Made by a program: the position numbers and the translations under genes
Shown: in pieces, positions 23,437-35,563 of the stretch
Position numbering within the stretch: position 1 is the stretch's first letter
How the letters are laid out: each line of letters begins with the position of its first letter
The notes under the pieces: model-generated
What the model was told of the DNA's origin: nothing
The model's database searches: none
The model's input: only the letters and a program-made list of their open reading frames with translations
NCBI GenBank assembly: GCA_022432975.1
Contig: CM039502.1
Span: forward strand, 29,383,133 to 29,447,132
Direction of reading: 5' to 3'
From: Begonia masoniana
Taxonomy: Eukaryota; Streptophyta; Magnoliopsida; Cucurbitales; Begoniaceae
Length of the DNA stretch: 64,000 bases

Positions 23437-25990
23437 TGTAACACCCGACATTTTGGTCATGTAACTATTCCCCGAATTATTAAGCGGGATTAATTTGATT
23501 TAATACAATGAATGTTTTAATGGAAATTGCCGATGTTTTCAATTGAAAGAGAGTGATTCGTGAGACCGACTTGACGAACTAATTAACAAATTAGTTGGAA
23601 ACCAATGAGGGGCAACTTAGGAAGCCAATTAAGGTTGGTGGGAGGAAGCCAATGAATGGCTGCCAAGTGTTCAACTTGTTGAACAAGATATGTTCTTCCT
23701 CCTACGTGAAACCCTCCTCACTTCTCTTCTCTGTTCTCTCCACTCCTCTCTGCATTTTCTCTTCTAAACGACAAACGACCATCGAAGCTCCTCCGATCTC
23801 CTCAGTTTCTTTCTATTTCTCTGCCTAAGGTAAGCATCTACTAAAGCTAACGTGTTTGGACAAGTCAAAACGTTAGTTTGCTAAAATTTAGGGTTAATGT
23901 CCGATTGTGCATGATATAGGTTCGAGAATCGCCGAGGACTTACGTGCGAGACCTGCAACTCTACAGATAACAGGTAAGTTCATACACGTAGGTTAGCCCT
24001 TAAGGCCCTACATCACGGAGATACTAGGCTAAAAATGTCATCGGATTATTGTCTGGTAGTTTGGTCGATGATTCGGCCATAAGTAAGTTTAATGCCATGC
24101 TAAATGCATGGTTTAGATTTCCTATTATTTATGTGCGATTTGAACTGTTTTTCCAGAATGTTAAGTCTGTGCACAATGAATGTTCATGCATACACATTTT
24201 TCTCGAAAGTCATGCAAATGTTTTCTGCACACGGTTTGAAGTTAAAAAAGATAAAATTCTAAATGTAATGAAATGGTTAAGTGTGGGACGGGGACTAGCA
24301 TTCTGTTATGTATTATTGTACTGTATCTCTGTAATGTGTCTGAAAGTGCATTGTGCCTGAAAGTGCACCCTCTGTTGCACCATTTCTCCTATAAACCTCA
24401 CTTATACCCCCCTAACAGAGAAACGTAATGTAATGTAATGTCACTGTATTTCGAAAGTTTATGCAAAGCATATGCACTACTGCATTTTTATGTTCTTACT
24501 GAGCTTTAGGCTCATAGTTGAACTCCTTGATGTAGGTACGGAACCCGTGGATGAAGATTTTGTGCCTCAGACCAACGAATAGGTGGTTGGTGGCTCGAAC
24601 TTTCAGGGGTGGTTGCAGCAGCCAGACACATTTATGACCCGAGAGAGTGAAGTTTAAAAGTGAAGGTCGTGTGTGTAGACTTTGTGTTTATGTTTTTAAA
24701 ACTCCTGTTTGGTGAATTCTTGAATTGTATGTCAAGTTCTGTACAGCTTCTGAGATTTTCAAACGTTGTATAGACTCTATGTTGATTTTTTTTTGTAAAA
24801 CCTCTGTTTGATAGTTGATTGTATATTTTGAAATATTCTGGAACTGTTGGAGTTTTCTCTTTCAGGTTGTACATGGATTGTCTCGATTTTTTGAGCTATC
24901 CATGCAGATTGATTTATTGAACTCTGTCATGTTTTCAAGCATGTTTTAAAACTGTATTTTAATTGGGTTTTGGGGTTTTGATGCTTTTGTGTCAAAAGAA
25001 GTAAGTTGTCAAACAGAGAGGTAGCCGATCGATCGCCTTGGGTAACCGATCGATCGGCGGAGTATATGTTTATGTCTTTCAAGTCTTCAAGTTTTCCAAA
25101 AGAAAACAATCGTCCACGCCTTTGTTAAACAGTCGTCCATTTTTGTCCGTTAAAATTATTGTCCAAAGTTGTGGCCGATAACGTCATCCAGAATCCATTA
25201 TGTTTCTTTAAAGTTATCGCCCAAAGTTATCGTCCAAAGTTGTGGGCAATAACGTCGTCCAAAGTCCAATTGTCCACAGTACTCGTTCGACAGGGTAATT
25301 GTTTAAGTATTCGGCTAAGTGTTAGTCGTCCAAAGTTATCGTCCAAAGTTGTGGACGATAACGCCATCCATTTCTGTCATCCACACCCTCGGTTGTCTTC
25401 TGTCGTCCACGGCTTCTGTCGTCCACAGTTTCTGTCGTCCATTTCTGTCGTCCACGATTTATGTCGTCCACGACTTCTGTTGTCCATTGATTCTATCATC
25501 AGTTTCTATCGTCCACAGCCTTTGCTGTCTTCTGTCGTCCATGACTTCTGTTTTCCACGGCTTCTGTCGTCTACAGTAAGTCTTCCACTTCACGACTTCC
25601 AGTTTATGTTTCCCATTTTATTAAGTCCCCCACTGCATGTTTGTCGTCCATTCTGCCTTCTGTTTTTTGTTATCCATTCTGCTCTTTTTTTTTAAACGTC
25701 CAAAGAATTCTGTTTTTCCTGTTTTTATTTCTCCCTGTCTTCCTGCTCTCATCCAAAGTACTTATACAGGTTTTTAATATTTCTGTCTTCCTGTTTTTAT
25801 TCTGCCATTTATTTATCAAGTCCGACTTTTAATATGTCTTCCAGCCTTCAACACCAGAGAAGATTTCCTCTCTGTAAGCTCTCTATCAAGGTTTTAAAAG
25901 TAAGAGTAAAAGTTCAACAAAAAATATGTCACGTTTTAAAATGTCTGGAGTGATGGCTCGCCTACCCCGATCGGGTCGGGGGTCGTCACA
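23437..25990 (+). repeat. Element A 3' LTR (2,554 bp)
   Basis: Partner of 5484-8033 with the same ends. It carries the TGAGC/GCTCA hairpin (24500-24514), a GCC/GGC hairpin around 23995-24007, the TCGTCCAC array (about 25330-25580) and an expanded palindromic stretch (25022-25062) with two GATCGATC cores where the 5' LTR has one. Confidence 0.9.
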
Positions 25991-25995
25991 TACGG

Positions 25996-26044
25996 GCCCG
26001 ACCCGACCCGGCCCAGTTAGAATTCGGATCACACCAAACTAACA
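25996..26044 (-). repeat. Copia K 5' LTR, second part
   Basis: GGCCCGACCC to CCAAACTAACA. It completes the LTR begun at 5279 after removal of element A and one target copy. Confidence 0.72.
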
Positions 26045-26928
26045 ATATGTGTAACGCCCCCGAACCAGTCCCGGCTAGGTACGCTACTTTGCTAACTCAA
26101 CCCGTGTTAAAACGGCGTTTAAAATAATTTTATTAAACTTTTCGACTCGATTTTGGGTTTTACGAACCCTCGAAAAATATCAGAAAACGTGCCAAAATAC
26201 ATTTAAAATACGTCGGGTTGAAATAATTCAAAAATAGTAAAACTTTCAAAAAAAAAAATTTTCCCCTAGGTGCTATAGTGCCCGAGAGGGCGCGAGCAGT
26301 GATCGATCACTGCTCGATCACTGCAGCGACGCCCAGCGCGCCCTGCGCCCCTCCCTGCGCGCGCCCCTCACGCCCCAGCGCACGCCACAACAGCCTTCTT
26401 CACTTTTCTTCAAATATTTCCCGAGCCAAACTTCTCCAAATTTCCCCAAAATTTTTACCACTCTATCCCGACACTCTAAACTCCCTGTCCCGTAAAAAGT
26501 TTGAGAAATTGACTTAAAATGGATAACAAAAATATGTAGCAAAACAAACCCGACATTATTGACTTTTTAACAAAAATCGACAATATAACGACTAAAAGTT
26601 TCTAACCCCAAAAAACCTGAAAAACAAACAACATTTAAACACAATTTAACCCAATCCACTCCAAAATCAACCTACAAATATTTACACCAATCCGGTCTAA
26701 CCACATTAACCAAAACATATCCAACTACAAAACAAAATCTCACAAAACTAACCACCAAATATCTAATCCTAACTACCAACCACACCTCTGAGAATCAGGT
26801 CCAAGCGCCCTGACAAATTGCCCGCACCATCGAGCTCTGTGGATCTCCGACTGCTCCTAGTCCTGATCCTTGCTCTCAAGCTCACCTGTAAATACTCCGT
26901 CACCTACACCACAGAACACACACACACG

Positions 26929-26942
26929 TAAGCTTAGGCTTA
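26929..26942 (-). other. LTR hairpin HP1, solo LTR 2
   Basis: Sense TAAGC-CTAA-GCTTA after CTTGC, with a 4-base loop. Confidence 0.7.
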
Positions 26943-27035
26943 GCAAGTAGGGATAACAAATGCAACTAAACAAAATGCAACTTCTACACTCTAGGCTGGT
27001 TTCAATTACATTCTCCTTTTATTAATCTTTTACCC

Positions 27036-27400
27036 GTGCATCTTTCATAGAGACCCTCCCGAGGTGCTCCACGAGCACTACTCCCCGGCGAAGCAGCTCT
27101 AATCAATATCACGACTCAATCTCTTATCACAGTGCATCTCTCAAAGAGATCCTTCCGAGGTGCTCCACGAGCACTACTCCCCGGCAAGGCAGCCCTATTC
27201 GATATCACTGTTCAGTCTATTTTTATCACAACACAACTCTTGTAGAGACCCTCCCGAGGTGCTCCACGAGCACTACTCCCCGGCGAGGTAACTCTACTCG
27301 CTATCACTGCCTAGTGCAATGCATCCCTTGTAGGGACCCTCCCGAGGTGCTCCATGAACACTACTCCCCAGCGAGGCAACCCTACTCGGGATCACGATGC
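27036..27400 (-). repeat. Four tandem repeats with a GTGCTC hairpin
   Basis: Copies of GAGGTGCTCCACGAGCAC begin at 27061, 27157, 27256 and (variant) 27344. The core GTGCTC-CAC-GAGCAC is an inverted repeat. The fourth copy has one stem mismatch. Confidence 0.85.
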
Positions 27401-28762
27401 ATTTCTCGTTATTTCTATACATTTAATGCTCACTCCTTAAACCCGTGCTCACAACTCATTTTTCATGGTTCAAAAACCCTGACGCATGCCACACAATGCA
27501 CAACATAAAATAAAACACAACAAGCAAACAACCAAACAAACAAACATCCCGACCATTCCGTGGTGTAGGACCGAAGGCAACAAAACACACAATCCTCTAC
27601 TTACCTGGTGTCTCGGTTCGTTCTCGCTCACTTCGTCCAACAAAATTACACGCTCGATCACCTAAAATAACGAAAACTTAACTTAGTAATATCCTAGGGG
27701 ATTCTCAAGAAATCAACTAAACCAAGCAAACACAAACTTTTCAACCTAAACACTCCAACCCGATTTTTATGTAAATTCTACCGTCCAAATTCAAACGGCC
27801 ATAACTTTCTCATTTTACAACGGATTTCGACGTGCCACCCCAATTCGGAAACCTCTACACGTCTACTATACATTGAAGCACTCAAATTAACCAAACAAAC
27901 AAACATAATAGCCAATCCGAAAACCCCTCAACAGAATCGGCCCCCCAAGTGTTCCAACCCGGTTTTTGTAACACTCCTCCAATCTTCAATCTAACCACTC
28001 AATTAACCTAAACTAACATATTTAAGGATTAAATGACCAAAAGAGGAAGAAAACCCTCAAGGAGAACCAAATTTTCGGACTCACCAATTTAGGGTTTTCA
28101 AACCCTCACTAAATCCACCCTAAACACCCCAAAAACACTCAAAAGCTTCAACTAATTGCATACAAACCAAAACCCATGCATTATTACCTTGAAAACTCTT
28201 GAGAACGTGAAGCAAAAGAGAGGAGGAGAGGCGGCTATGGAGGAGAGGAGAAACGGCCGAAGAAGATGAGGAAGAAAATGGAAAAAACCCAATTTTAAAC
28301 CACACTTTCTTCCTCTTAATTTCCCTCCTCAAAATTCTTTAAAATTAAAATCCCACTTTTAAATCCAACGTGAAAGCCACATTAATTTCACCACTTTCTA
28401 AACCTTTTCATTTCAAATTACTTGAAATTTGATTGGTTACTTAACTTTGACTTTTTCAACTCATTTGATTTTAATTTTCAACTCTCCTTTTCCCTTCATC
28501 TTTCTTCCAACGTGAATAGCATTAATTGATCCCCTAACTTTTCAAATTGTAAAGCATTTTCATGGCTAGCACCCTATTGGTTTATGAGTTTTTTTTTTTT
28601 TTTTTGACTTTTCAAAAGTTTGAATTTTCAACCTAATCCTTTTGTCTTGTCCATTTCATTTCTTCTTTTTGCCTTATTCCTAATTGTCATCTCACGTAAC
28701 GATAAACTATCCTAATCCATGGCATACGTGCATTACAGGAAATTCCTGAGTGTTACAATATG

Positions 28763-30396
28763 ATATTACATAATTTATTTCAATATCTTTGTATAGATAT
28801 TACTTTGTTATTTTTTATTCATTTTCTGTCACGTGTGTGCACGTATTACCAAAAATAAGTTTTTATTTCCTCAATGATTTTAAATTATTTTCTATTCTAA
28901 CCCAATGTCAAACTCAATTGCTTTAGTAATAAAGATTTAATATCATATACAAAATATATTCTGATTATTTCAACCGTTATAAATTTAATATTTTATAAAT
29001 CAAACTAGACTATTTCCATGTCTCTCATCAATTGTCAATTTTTGATTATTCCAATTATTATAATACATCAATTAAGGTAATATCAGAATTTCTATATAAG
29101 TTAATTCATGAATTATAACGAGTTCCTTTAGTTTTTCGTATATATTCATTAATCGATAGGGTAAATAATAATTTACCTAAAATCTCAGTTTCACTTTGAG
29201 ATTTTTATACCAAAATGCTCCTCTCGATGTCAGGAACACTTTTCGTGTTGGAGATTTTCATCAAAACACGACGAATCGTTTGATTTTTGCATTTTTCTTC
29301 TTTTTTTCCCCTTCTTTTCTCTCCCTCTCGACGTTTCTTCCTGGTTCTTGCTCTTCCAGCAGCCTTAAATGAGATTTATCTTTGAGAGGGAGATATAAAT
29401 ATTAATGTAAAATTATAATTATATCATATTTATTTTCTATAAAGTAATATTTTACCCTTCGGTTTATGTATATTTACAATAATATCATGGTTATTATCTT
29501 TTAATCATGTTTAGTTTAAACTAATTAATTTGGATTCGTTCTAAGCTAATCACGAAGATTAACATAATTAATCAAGATTAATTAATCCTAATTACTCCTT
29601 AATGACATGATTAATCACTAATTCTTGTGACACATAGTACCACCTTATTGGTTGTTTAATTTATTACATGGTCACATACTTTAAGATGTTAGAATCATTT
29701 TTTCTTTCGCAACTTTCTCCAATTTCTCACTCTAAAATCTAATTTAAAGTGATTTACCAAAATAATATAATTTTAAAAAAATATAGATAAATCAACTTAA
29801 AACTTAAATAACTTTTATTCCATAGGTCTAAATCATTTCATTCAAAAGTCATTCTCTTTGTTTATGTGTCTACTTTGACACTGTAAATTTGCAGAACTAT
29901 CCAACTACCATAGAATTTGTTATTAAATTTACACTCTCACGTGCTTTAATAAGTAATTTTCACTTTTATTAGATGAAATATTTTATATCACTTTTAATCA
30001 TATATAGTAATTCTAATTGTGATTATTGTAGTTAATCTCAACTAGAATCATCATAGAACTTGATCAAAATTTTTAAAAATTAAGGTTGAGAATTATCTCA
30101 ACAAAATTATAGAGTCATTAAATGTAATTATACTAGTAGATACTATAGTAGATGTTATATATTAGGTGAACAATATTCATGTTCATTGCTATGTACCTAA
30201 AGAAATGAAATATTGTTTCTCATTACACCGTATCAGGGACGTCTAACAAGAATAGTGTATTTGGAAGAGACAAATCAATATATGAGGATATGGAAAAAGT
30301 ACTAAAGACAACTACATATTAAAAAGAGTATTAATTAAGGCGGTAGCTAAAGCTTTTTTAGGAATTTTAAACCAGCTGAAAACTTAGTTTGAGATA
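28763..30396. other. AT-rich interval without recognisable genes
   Basis: Nothing codes here. Short runs near 30190-30396 could be the upstream part of decayed copia L (which continues at 45652), but no motif is clear enough to call. Confidence 0.5.
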
Positions 30397-31639
30397 TTTT
30401 ATGTAACGACCCTTATTCCCAGCAAGATATTGTCCGCTCTGGGGATTGGGCCGCAGCCCAATATGTAACACCCGGTATTTTTGCCTATGTAATTTCTCCC
30501 CGAATCATTATGTGGGATTAATTTAGTATTAATACAATGAACGTTTTGTTGGAAACCAAATCGATGGAAATTATATATATATATATATACATATAAATAT
30601 GTATATTTGGATAATGGAATAAAAACAAAACTAAGGTATGAGTAAACAAAACCATTAGTTAGAAATGCATGGAGGGGTAAATTGGGAATGAATTAAGGTT
30701 GGTGGGAGGGAGTCAATGGATGGTTGCCAAATGTTCATAACTTGTTGAGAAACCTACCTATTCTCCTCTCTTCTACGTGAACCTTCACACTCATCCCTTC
30801 CTCTCTATTTCCTCTCTTCCAGACGAAAATCATCCATCGAAGTACCTTCGATCTTCCTTGATTTTTCTTCTGTTTCTACCTAAGGTAAGTATCTGCTTAT
30901 GCTAACGTGTCTGGACAAGTTAAAATGACAGTTTTGTTGAAGTTTAGGGTTTGTGATATTTTGGAGAAAACTCGCTGTTATTGCATGAAAACATGTTGGT
31001 TTGTTTTCTAAAAACCTGAATGGAGTTAGGAGCATATCCTACAAGTTATTAGTTAGCATTTGTAGCTTGTTTATTCTCCTTACGTGTATGTACAGGTTCA
31101 TGCATTACCGAGATGATCAAGAACATCAACTCTACAGCAAACAGGTAAGTTCATATCCGTAGGTTGGCCCTTAAGGCCCTACATCACGGAGATACTAGGT
31201 ACTACGTATGTCGGGTGGTTTCGGGTAGAGAAAGTTAGAGATAAGTTCTGAGTTATCTGTGTCACATCTTAAGGTCTGCTGTAATATTTTTGTTGTCTGC
31301 CGTTTTACGTTTAAGCACTGTAAATGCTCATGCATACACGATTTTTCGAAAGACATGCAAAAGTTTTCTGTGCACGGTTTTGAAGTTAAGAAAGATAAAA
31401 TCTGACTGTAATGTATTGGTTAAGTGCGGGACGGGAACTGGCCTACTGTTCTGTACAGCTCTGTCTGTTCTGTTCTATTTTTGTTCTGTAAATCTGTTAT
31501 GTGTCTGTCGTGCACTTGCCAGTTCCCCTATAAGCTCCACTTATACCCCTCTGACAGATAAAAACAATGTTCTGTAATGTCACTATATTCTGAAAAGTTC
31601 ATGCATAGCATATGCATCACTGCATTTATATGTTCTTAC

Positions 31640-31654
31640 TGAGTTTTAGACTCA
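31640..31654 (+). other. LTR hairpin HP1, element C
   Basis: TGAGT-TTTAG-ACTCA in the same context. Compared with element A the closing pair is T-A instead of C-G, changed on both sides. The 3' LTR copy is at 41186-41200. Confidence 0.75.
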
Positions 31655-31823
31655 TAGGTGAGCTCTCTGATGTAGGTACTGAAACTGTGGATGAGGACTT
31701 TGTGCCTCAAGATGATGATTTGATGTAGTTGGCGGATCGAGCTCATGGGGGTTGGTTGCTGCAGCCAGACATATTTCTGTTCCAAGGTTTAAGTTTTTTT
31801 TTTTTTAAGTCCATGTCTGTAAA

Positions 31824-34066
31824 TGTAGCACCCAGTTTCGCTTAACCAGTTTACTTTATTAAATTATAGTGAATATTTTAAGGATGGGATTGGGAAGTTT
31901 AGTGATTAGGTCAATAAATGAGTGAGTAAAGGCATGGTGGTAATTTGAGATTTTATGTTGGATAACGTATTTAATGGAGGGTTCAATGAGGTTTAGCCGC
32001 CACTGTTTTCTCATTTTTTCCTTTCTCGGTATTTAGCTCATACTTAGTAGAGCTCCAGGCAATTTTCCCCTCCGACCTTTATTTCTCGGACTAGGTAATT
32101 CTTTCCTTTTGTTTTCTTAAGATCTGAGTAGCTAGATAGCATATGAGTGCAATGTATGTACCTTGTTAATGCTGTGAGTGAGTTGAGTTCGGGTTTAGTG
32201 TTGAGCCGAGAATGTACGATGACCAGAGCTTCCAAACTAGCTCTTTAGGTTTCTGAATGATATAGGATAAGGCTAGTGATGATCTAATCGGTATTCTGCT
32301 TATGACATTAGGTGAGCAGGACTTCTAGTGTAGTTGAAACTGAGCGATTTCCAGGAGACCAGGTAAGTAAAGTTTGCTTGTGCCTTCGGGCCTACATCAC
32401 AAAACATTAGGGTTTGTTTGTTGGAATGTGTTGGTATGTCATGCATCATGTTTTAAAAAGTATACAAAAATGAATTTGAGTGCATGTTTTCATGGTAAGG
32501 ATTGAACCTATGGAAACAGCTATGTGAATCAGTTTTACTGTTAAGGGAAATAATCTGCCCCTTAATGAGACAGTGAATATTTATACTTTGGGAGAGTTGA
32601 TCCAACTTCCAATTTCACAGGGGGATCTGAACATGTGAATCAGATTTACTGTTAAGGGGATTTATCTGCCCCTTAATGAGTCAGTGGATGTTTATACTTT
32701 GGGAGAGTTGATCCAACTCCCAATTTCACAAGGGGATCTGAACAGAAACGATGAATGAATAACTAAGATGAGAAAGTAGAAATTGCATGTTTAGGAATTC
32801 ATATTTTAGCATTTCATTTCATTACTGCTTTACTTACTTAGCATTAGGCTAATAGATGAGTTTTGTGATGTAGGTGTTGAGGAAACTGCAGGTGATTTCC
32901 TTGAGTGCACTGATGAATAGATGTGGTTGGAGGAGTACATCCATGTTTCGGCCTGGTAAACTGATGAGGCGGTTTAACTGGTGTCAGTGGTTGTGAAGGT
33001 TTAGTGGACAATGAGTTCAATTCGAGTATGTTAAACTCTCTGATGATGGAAGTTGCTTGATGTTTTCAAAAGTACCTTGAGTTCTCATGACATTGGTAGT
33101 TTTCAATGTTTTGAACACATTTTGAAACTTACTGATAGTGCCACCTTGCTGATTTAGTATTGTTTTCACTGGATTCGAGTAATGTAACGATTTGAATTGT
33201 TTTCTTTTGAATGGTTTCAGTAAAGTGAATAAACCCTTTTCTGTGGTTAGAGTTGTATTGTATGGCAAGGAGTTGTTGGTGTGTTGTTTTGTTCACTATC
33301 GGTAGATGAAGTCTATTGGTAGATGTCGAGTTATAGTTATGTTGTCTATCGGATGATGTCTCAGTAAACTCATCGGCAGATCCGTGCTGACGCCATCGGA
33401 TGATGTAGGTTTAATTCTGTCGGAAGATGTCTTCAGAAAAACCATCGGATGATGTAAGTTTAATTCTATCGGAAGATATAGATTTTGTACTACCGGTATG
33501 AGTGAGTGTTATGCTTTGTCGTTTAGTGATCGGTATATGCAGTTTATTCTATCGGAAGAAGGGAATGAGAGATTTTTTTGTCGTTTTGCCGTCGGTAGAT
33601 ACGAGTCGCAAAACTTGTCGTTTTGCGATCGGTTGATGTTGGATAATTGATTTATCCGGCTGACGTCATCGGTAGATGTAGTCCACCGAGTGATGTCTTT
33701 TGTTTCCAACTCTTCTGGTCCACGTCGTCGATAGAAGCCTTTTATTTGTTGTTTCTGCTTCTTCCGTTGACTTTATCCATCGACAAATGCGTTTGACTTC
33801 TACGACTTCCCAAGTATTTCGCAATTTAAACCTCTATTTCTTTTTAGCCAATTATTTCTTACATTTCAAACAATGTTCATAGTTTTATTTAACTTTATTG
33901 TTGTCCAAATGATTTCCGCTGCAAGTTTTAAATGTTTTGAAGTTTTAGAAAAAAAAAATCTGTCAAACCCAGACTTTCGAGTGAAATTTTAAACTTAGTT
34001 CAAAGTTTCTTAGTTAGGTTCGAGCTTTGTGTAACGAGTCGGGTTCAGATAACTCGGGGCGTTACA
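31824..34066 (+). mobile_element. Solo LTR 3 (2,243 bp) inside element C 5' LTR
   Basis: TGTAGCACCC to GGGGCGTTACA with the duplication gtaaa (31819-31823 and 34067-34071). The uninterrupted target is seen in the element C 3' LTR at about 41370. Inside are a TTAGC/GCTAA hairpin (32838-32852), a GCC-UUCG-GGC hairpin (32382-32391), two tandem copies of about 113 bp (roughly 32520-32745) and a degenerate array of TCGGAAGATGT-like units (33300-33690). There is no internal domain. Confidence 0.92.
32838..32852 (+). other. LTR hairpin HP1, solo LTR 3
   Basis: TTAGC-ATTAG-GCTAA after CTTAC and before TAG. The second stem pair is T-A where element A has G-C. Confidence 0.72.
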
Positions 34067-35407
34067 GTAAACCCTACTGGAACTCTGGTGTTTCTGTTTA
34101 AAACTCTGTTGGGGTTCTGTGTTTTTGTTTTAAAAACTCTGTTGGAAATTTTGTTGGGAATATGTAATGTATAGGTTCTGATGTTCGAGTTTTAAATCTC
34201 TGTTTGACAGTCGATAGTTGTCTCCTGAAATATTCTGTTGTTGATGTATTTAAAACCTCTGTATTTGACAGTTGAATTTATGTTCTGAAGTATTCTGGAA
34301 TTGTTTGGAATATTTTCTATTTTAGAGTGTGTATGGATTATTTCTGATTTTTGGAGCCATGCAATTTGTTTTCCTTAAATTTTTGTCGTGTTTTCCTGGT
34401 ATGTCCAAGATCATATTTTAAATCGTTCTCTAAAGTCTGAAGCTTCCATACCTTCTGTTTTCATGTTTTCTGTCTCCTTGTATTCCTGTCAAAAGTTGTC
34501 AATTTCTGCCTTTAAAATTACATCGCCCGCCCAGTTTATCCATATCCACCGCTGCTTTAAATTCACTTCTACAGCTGTCCGGTCTAAAAATCACGTCCAC
34601 CGCTACTTGTAAAATCATATCCACCGCTGCCCGCTGCCCGTTTAAAACTGCATCACCCGCTGTCTTTACAATTTCATCTTCCGCCTAACATCATCTGTTT
34701 TGTCTTATTCAAATCCACCGGTGAACAGTGTACTTCTGCCCGCCTCCACTGCTGCCACTGTTCATTTTTGTCGTATTCACATCCACCGCTGCTTTTAAAA
34801 TTCATATCCACCGCTACCTTTGTTTATTCACATCCATCGCTGCCACTGTTCATTTTTGTCGTATTCACATCCACCGCTGTTTTTAAAATTCATATCCACT
34901 GCTGCCTTTGTTTATACACATCCACCGCTGCCACTGTACACTTTTGTCTTATTCACGTCCACCGTTGTCACTGTTCACATTTGTTTAAAATCCACTTCTT
35001 CCGCTAGTCTTCAGCCTATGTTTTTCCATCTTTATTTCCTGTTTATTCTGTTTATTTATTCTCATCGTCCATTTCTGTTCCCTGCTTCCCAGTCTCTTCT
35101 GTTATTCACTTCTATGATCCGGTTATAAATTAGCTCCCAGTTTTTAAATTCAGAGAAAGTTTTCTCTCTTTGAAAAGTTTTAATGGTTCGATTTATAAAA
35201 GTCCTCTGTCTTTTATTCTTCGAACTGTAATTGTCATCCAGTTTTATACATATGTCATCCAGTCCCATTTCCAGAGAAGGTTTCTTCTCCCTGTAACGTT
35301 CTAAAAGTTTCAAAAAAAAATATAGTCTGTGTTTTTCTGTTATGTCCCGGAGTGATGGCTTGGCTCTTGGATTTCGATCGGAATCGGGTTTTGGGCCGTC
35401 ACAGTTA

Positions 35408-35419
35408 TGATATCAGAGC
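35408..35419 (+). other. Primer-binding site of element C
   Basis: TGATATCAGAGC, the initiator-Met site with one G-to-A change, 4 bases after the LTR. Confidence 0.85.
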
Positions 35420-35563
35420 AACAAGGTTTTAAAATCGATTCTGTAAAATATCTGACTTCGCAACCCGCCATGTGAGATCGCTCCACCAACTGTAAGTGTT
35501 TAAAATTCTCGTAAAAGTTCTGATTATTAAATTAGGTTATTCTGTTTATAGGGTTTCTTAGAA

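Larger units (their letters stand above)
5484..25990 (+). mobile_element. Ty3/gypsy element A (20.5 kb with nested insertions)
   Basis: Both ends are defined: TGTAACACCC at 5484 and GTCGTCACA at 25990, flanked by the duplication tacgg (5479-5483 and 25991-25995) in the copia K LTR. Its parts in order are 5' LTR, initiator-Met PBS, gag, protease, RT, RNase H, integrase, polypurine tract and 3' LTR. After removing element B (9,972 bp) and the Cassandra (827 bp) plus their duplicated target bases, the element is about 9.7 kb. The large LTRs and the chromodomain-like tail after the integrase suggest the Tekay/Del chromovirus clade. Several stops and frameshifts make it non-autonomous. Confidence 0.95.
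26050..28757 (-). mobile_element. Solo LTR 2 (Ty3/gypsy-type, 2.71 kb)
   Basis: TGTAACGCCCCCG to GAGTGTTACA with the duplication atatg (26045-26049 and 28758-28762). It is related to solo LTR 1 in layout and in several blocks, and has the same minus-strand sense. It contains a 22-bp perfect palindrome centred on GATCGATC (26294-26315), a TAAGC/GCTTA hairpin (26929-26942), four tandem units of 88-99 bp (27036-27400) and a degraded UUCG hairpin (27569-27578). It has no coding domain. Confidence 0.9.
30464..35403 (+). repeat. Element C 5' LTR (2.69 kb plus a 2.24-kb insert)
   Basis: Without solo LTR 3 and one target copy it measures 2,692 bp, close to the 2,650-bp 3' LTR. It contains a (TA)n run near 30575, GGTAAG motifs, a GGCC hairpin (31166-31178), a TGAGT/ACTCA hairpin (31640-31654) and a degenerate ATCCACCGCTGCC array at about 34530-35000. 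Confidence 0.9.

Noticed and set aside
27036..27400. Possible CRISPR-like repeat-spacer array
   Set aside because: Plant nuclear DNA; the whole 88-99-bp unit is repeated, including the would-be spacers, inside an LTR.
28290..28757. Protein-coding exon near the end of solo LTR 2
   Set aside because: The frame 28120-28332 is Ser-rich on the sense strand of the LTR leader, with no domain and no conservation with solo LTR 1.
34388..35128. Open frames rich in HPPLPLF and IHIHRCH repeats
   Set aside because: They are translations of the degenerate ATCCACCGCTGCC array of the element C LTR.
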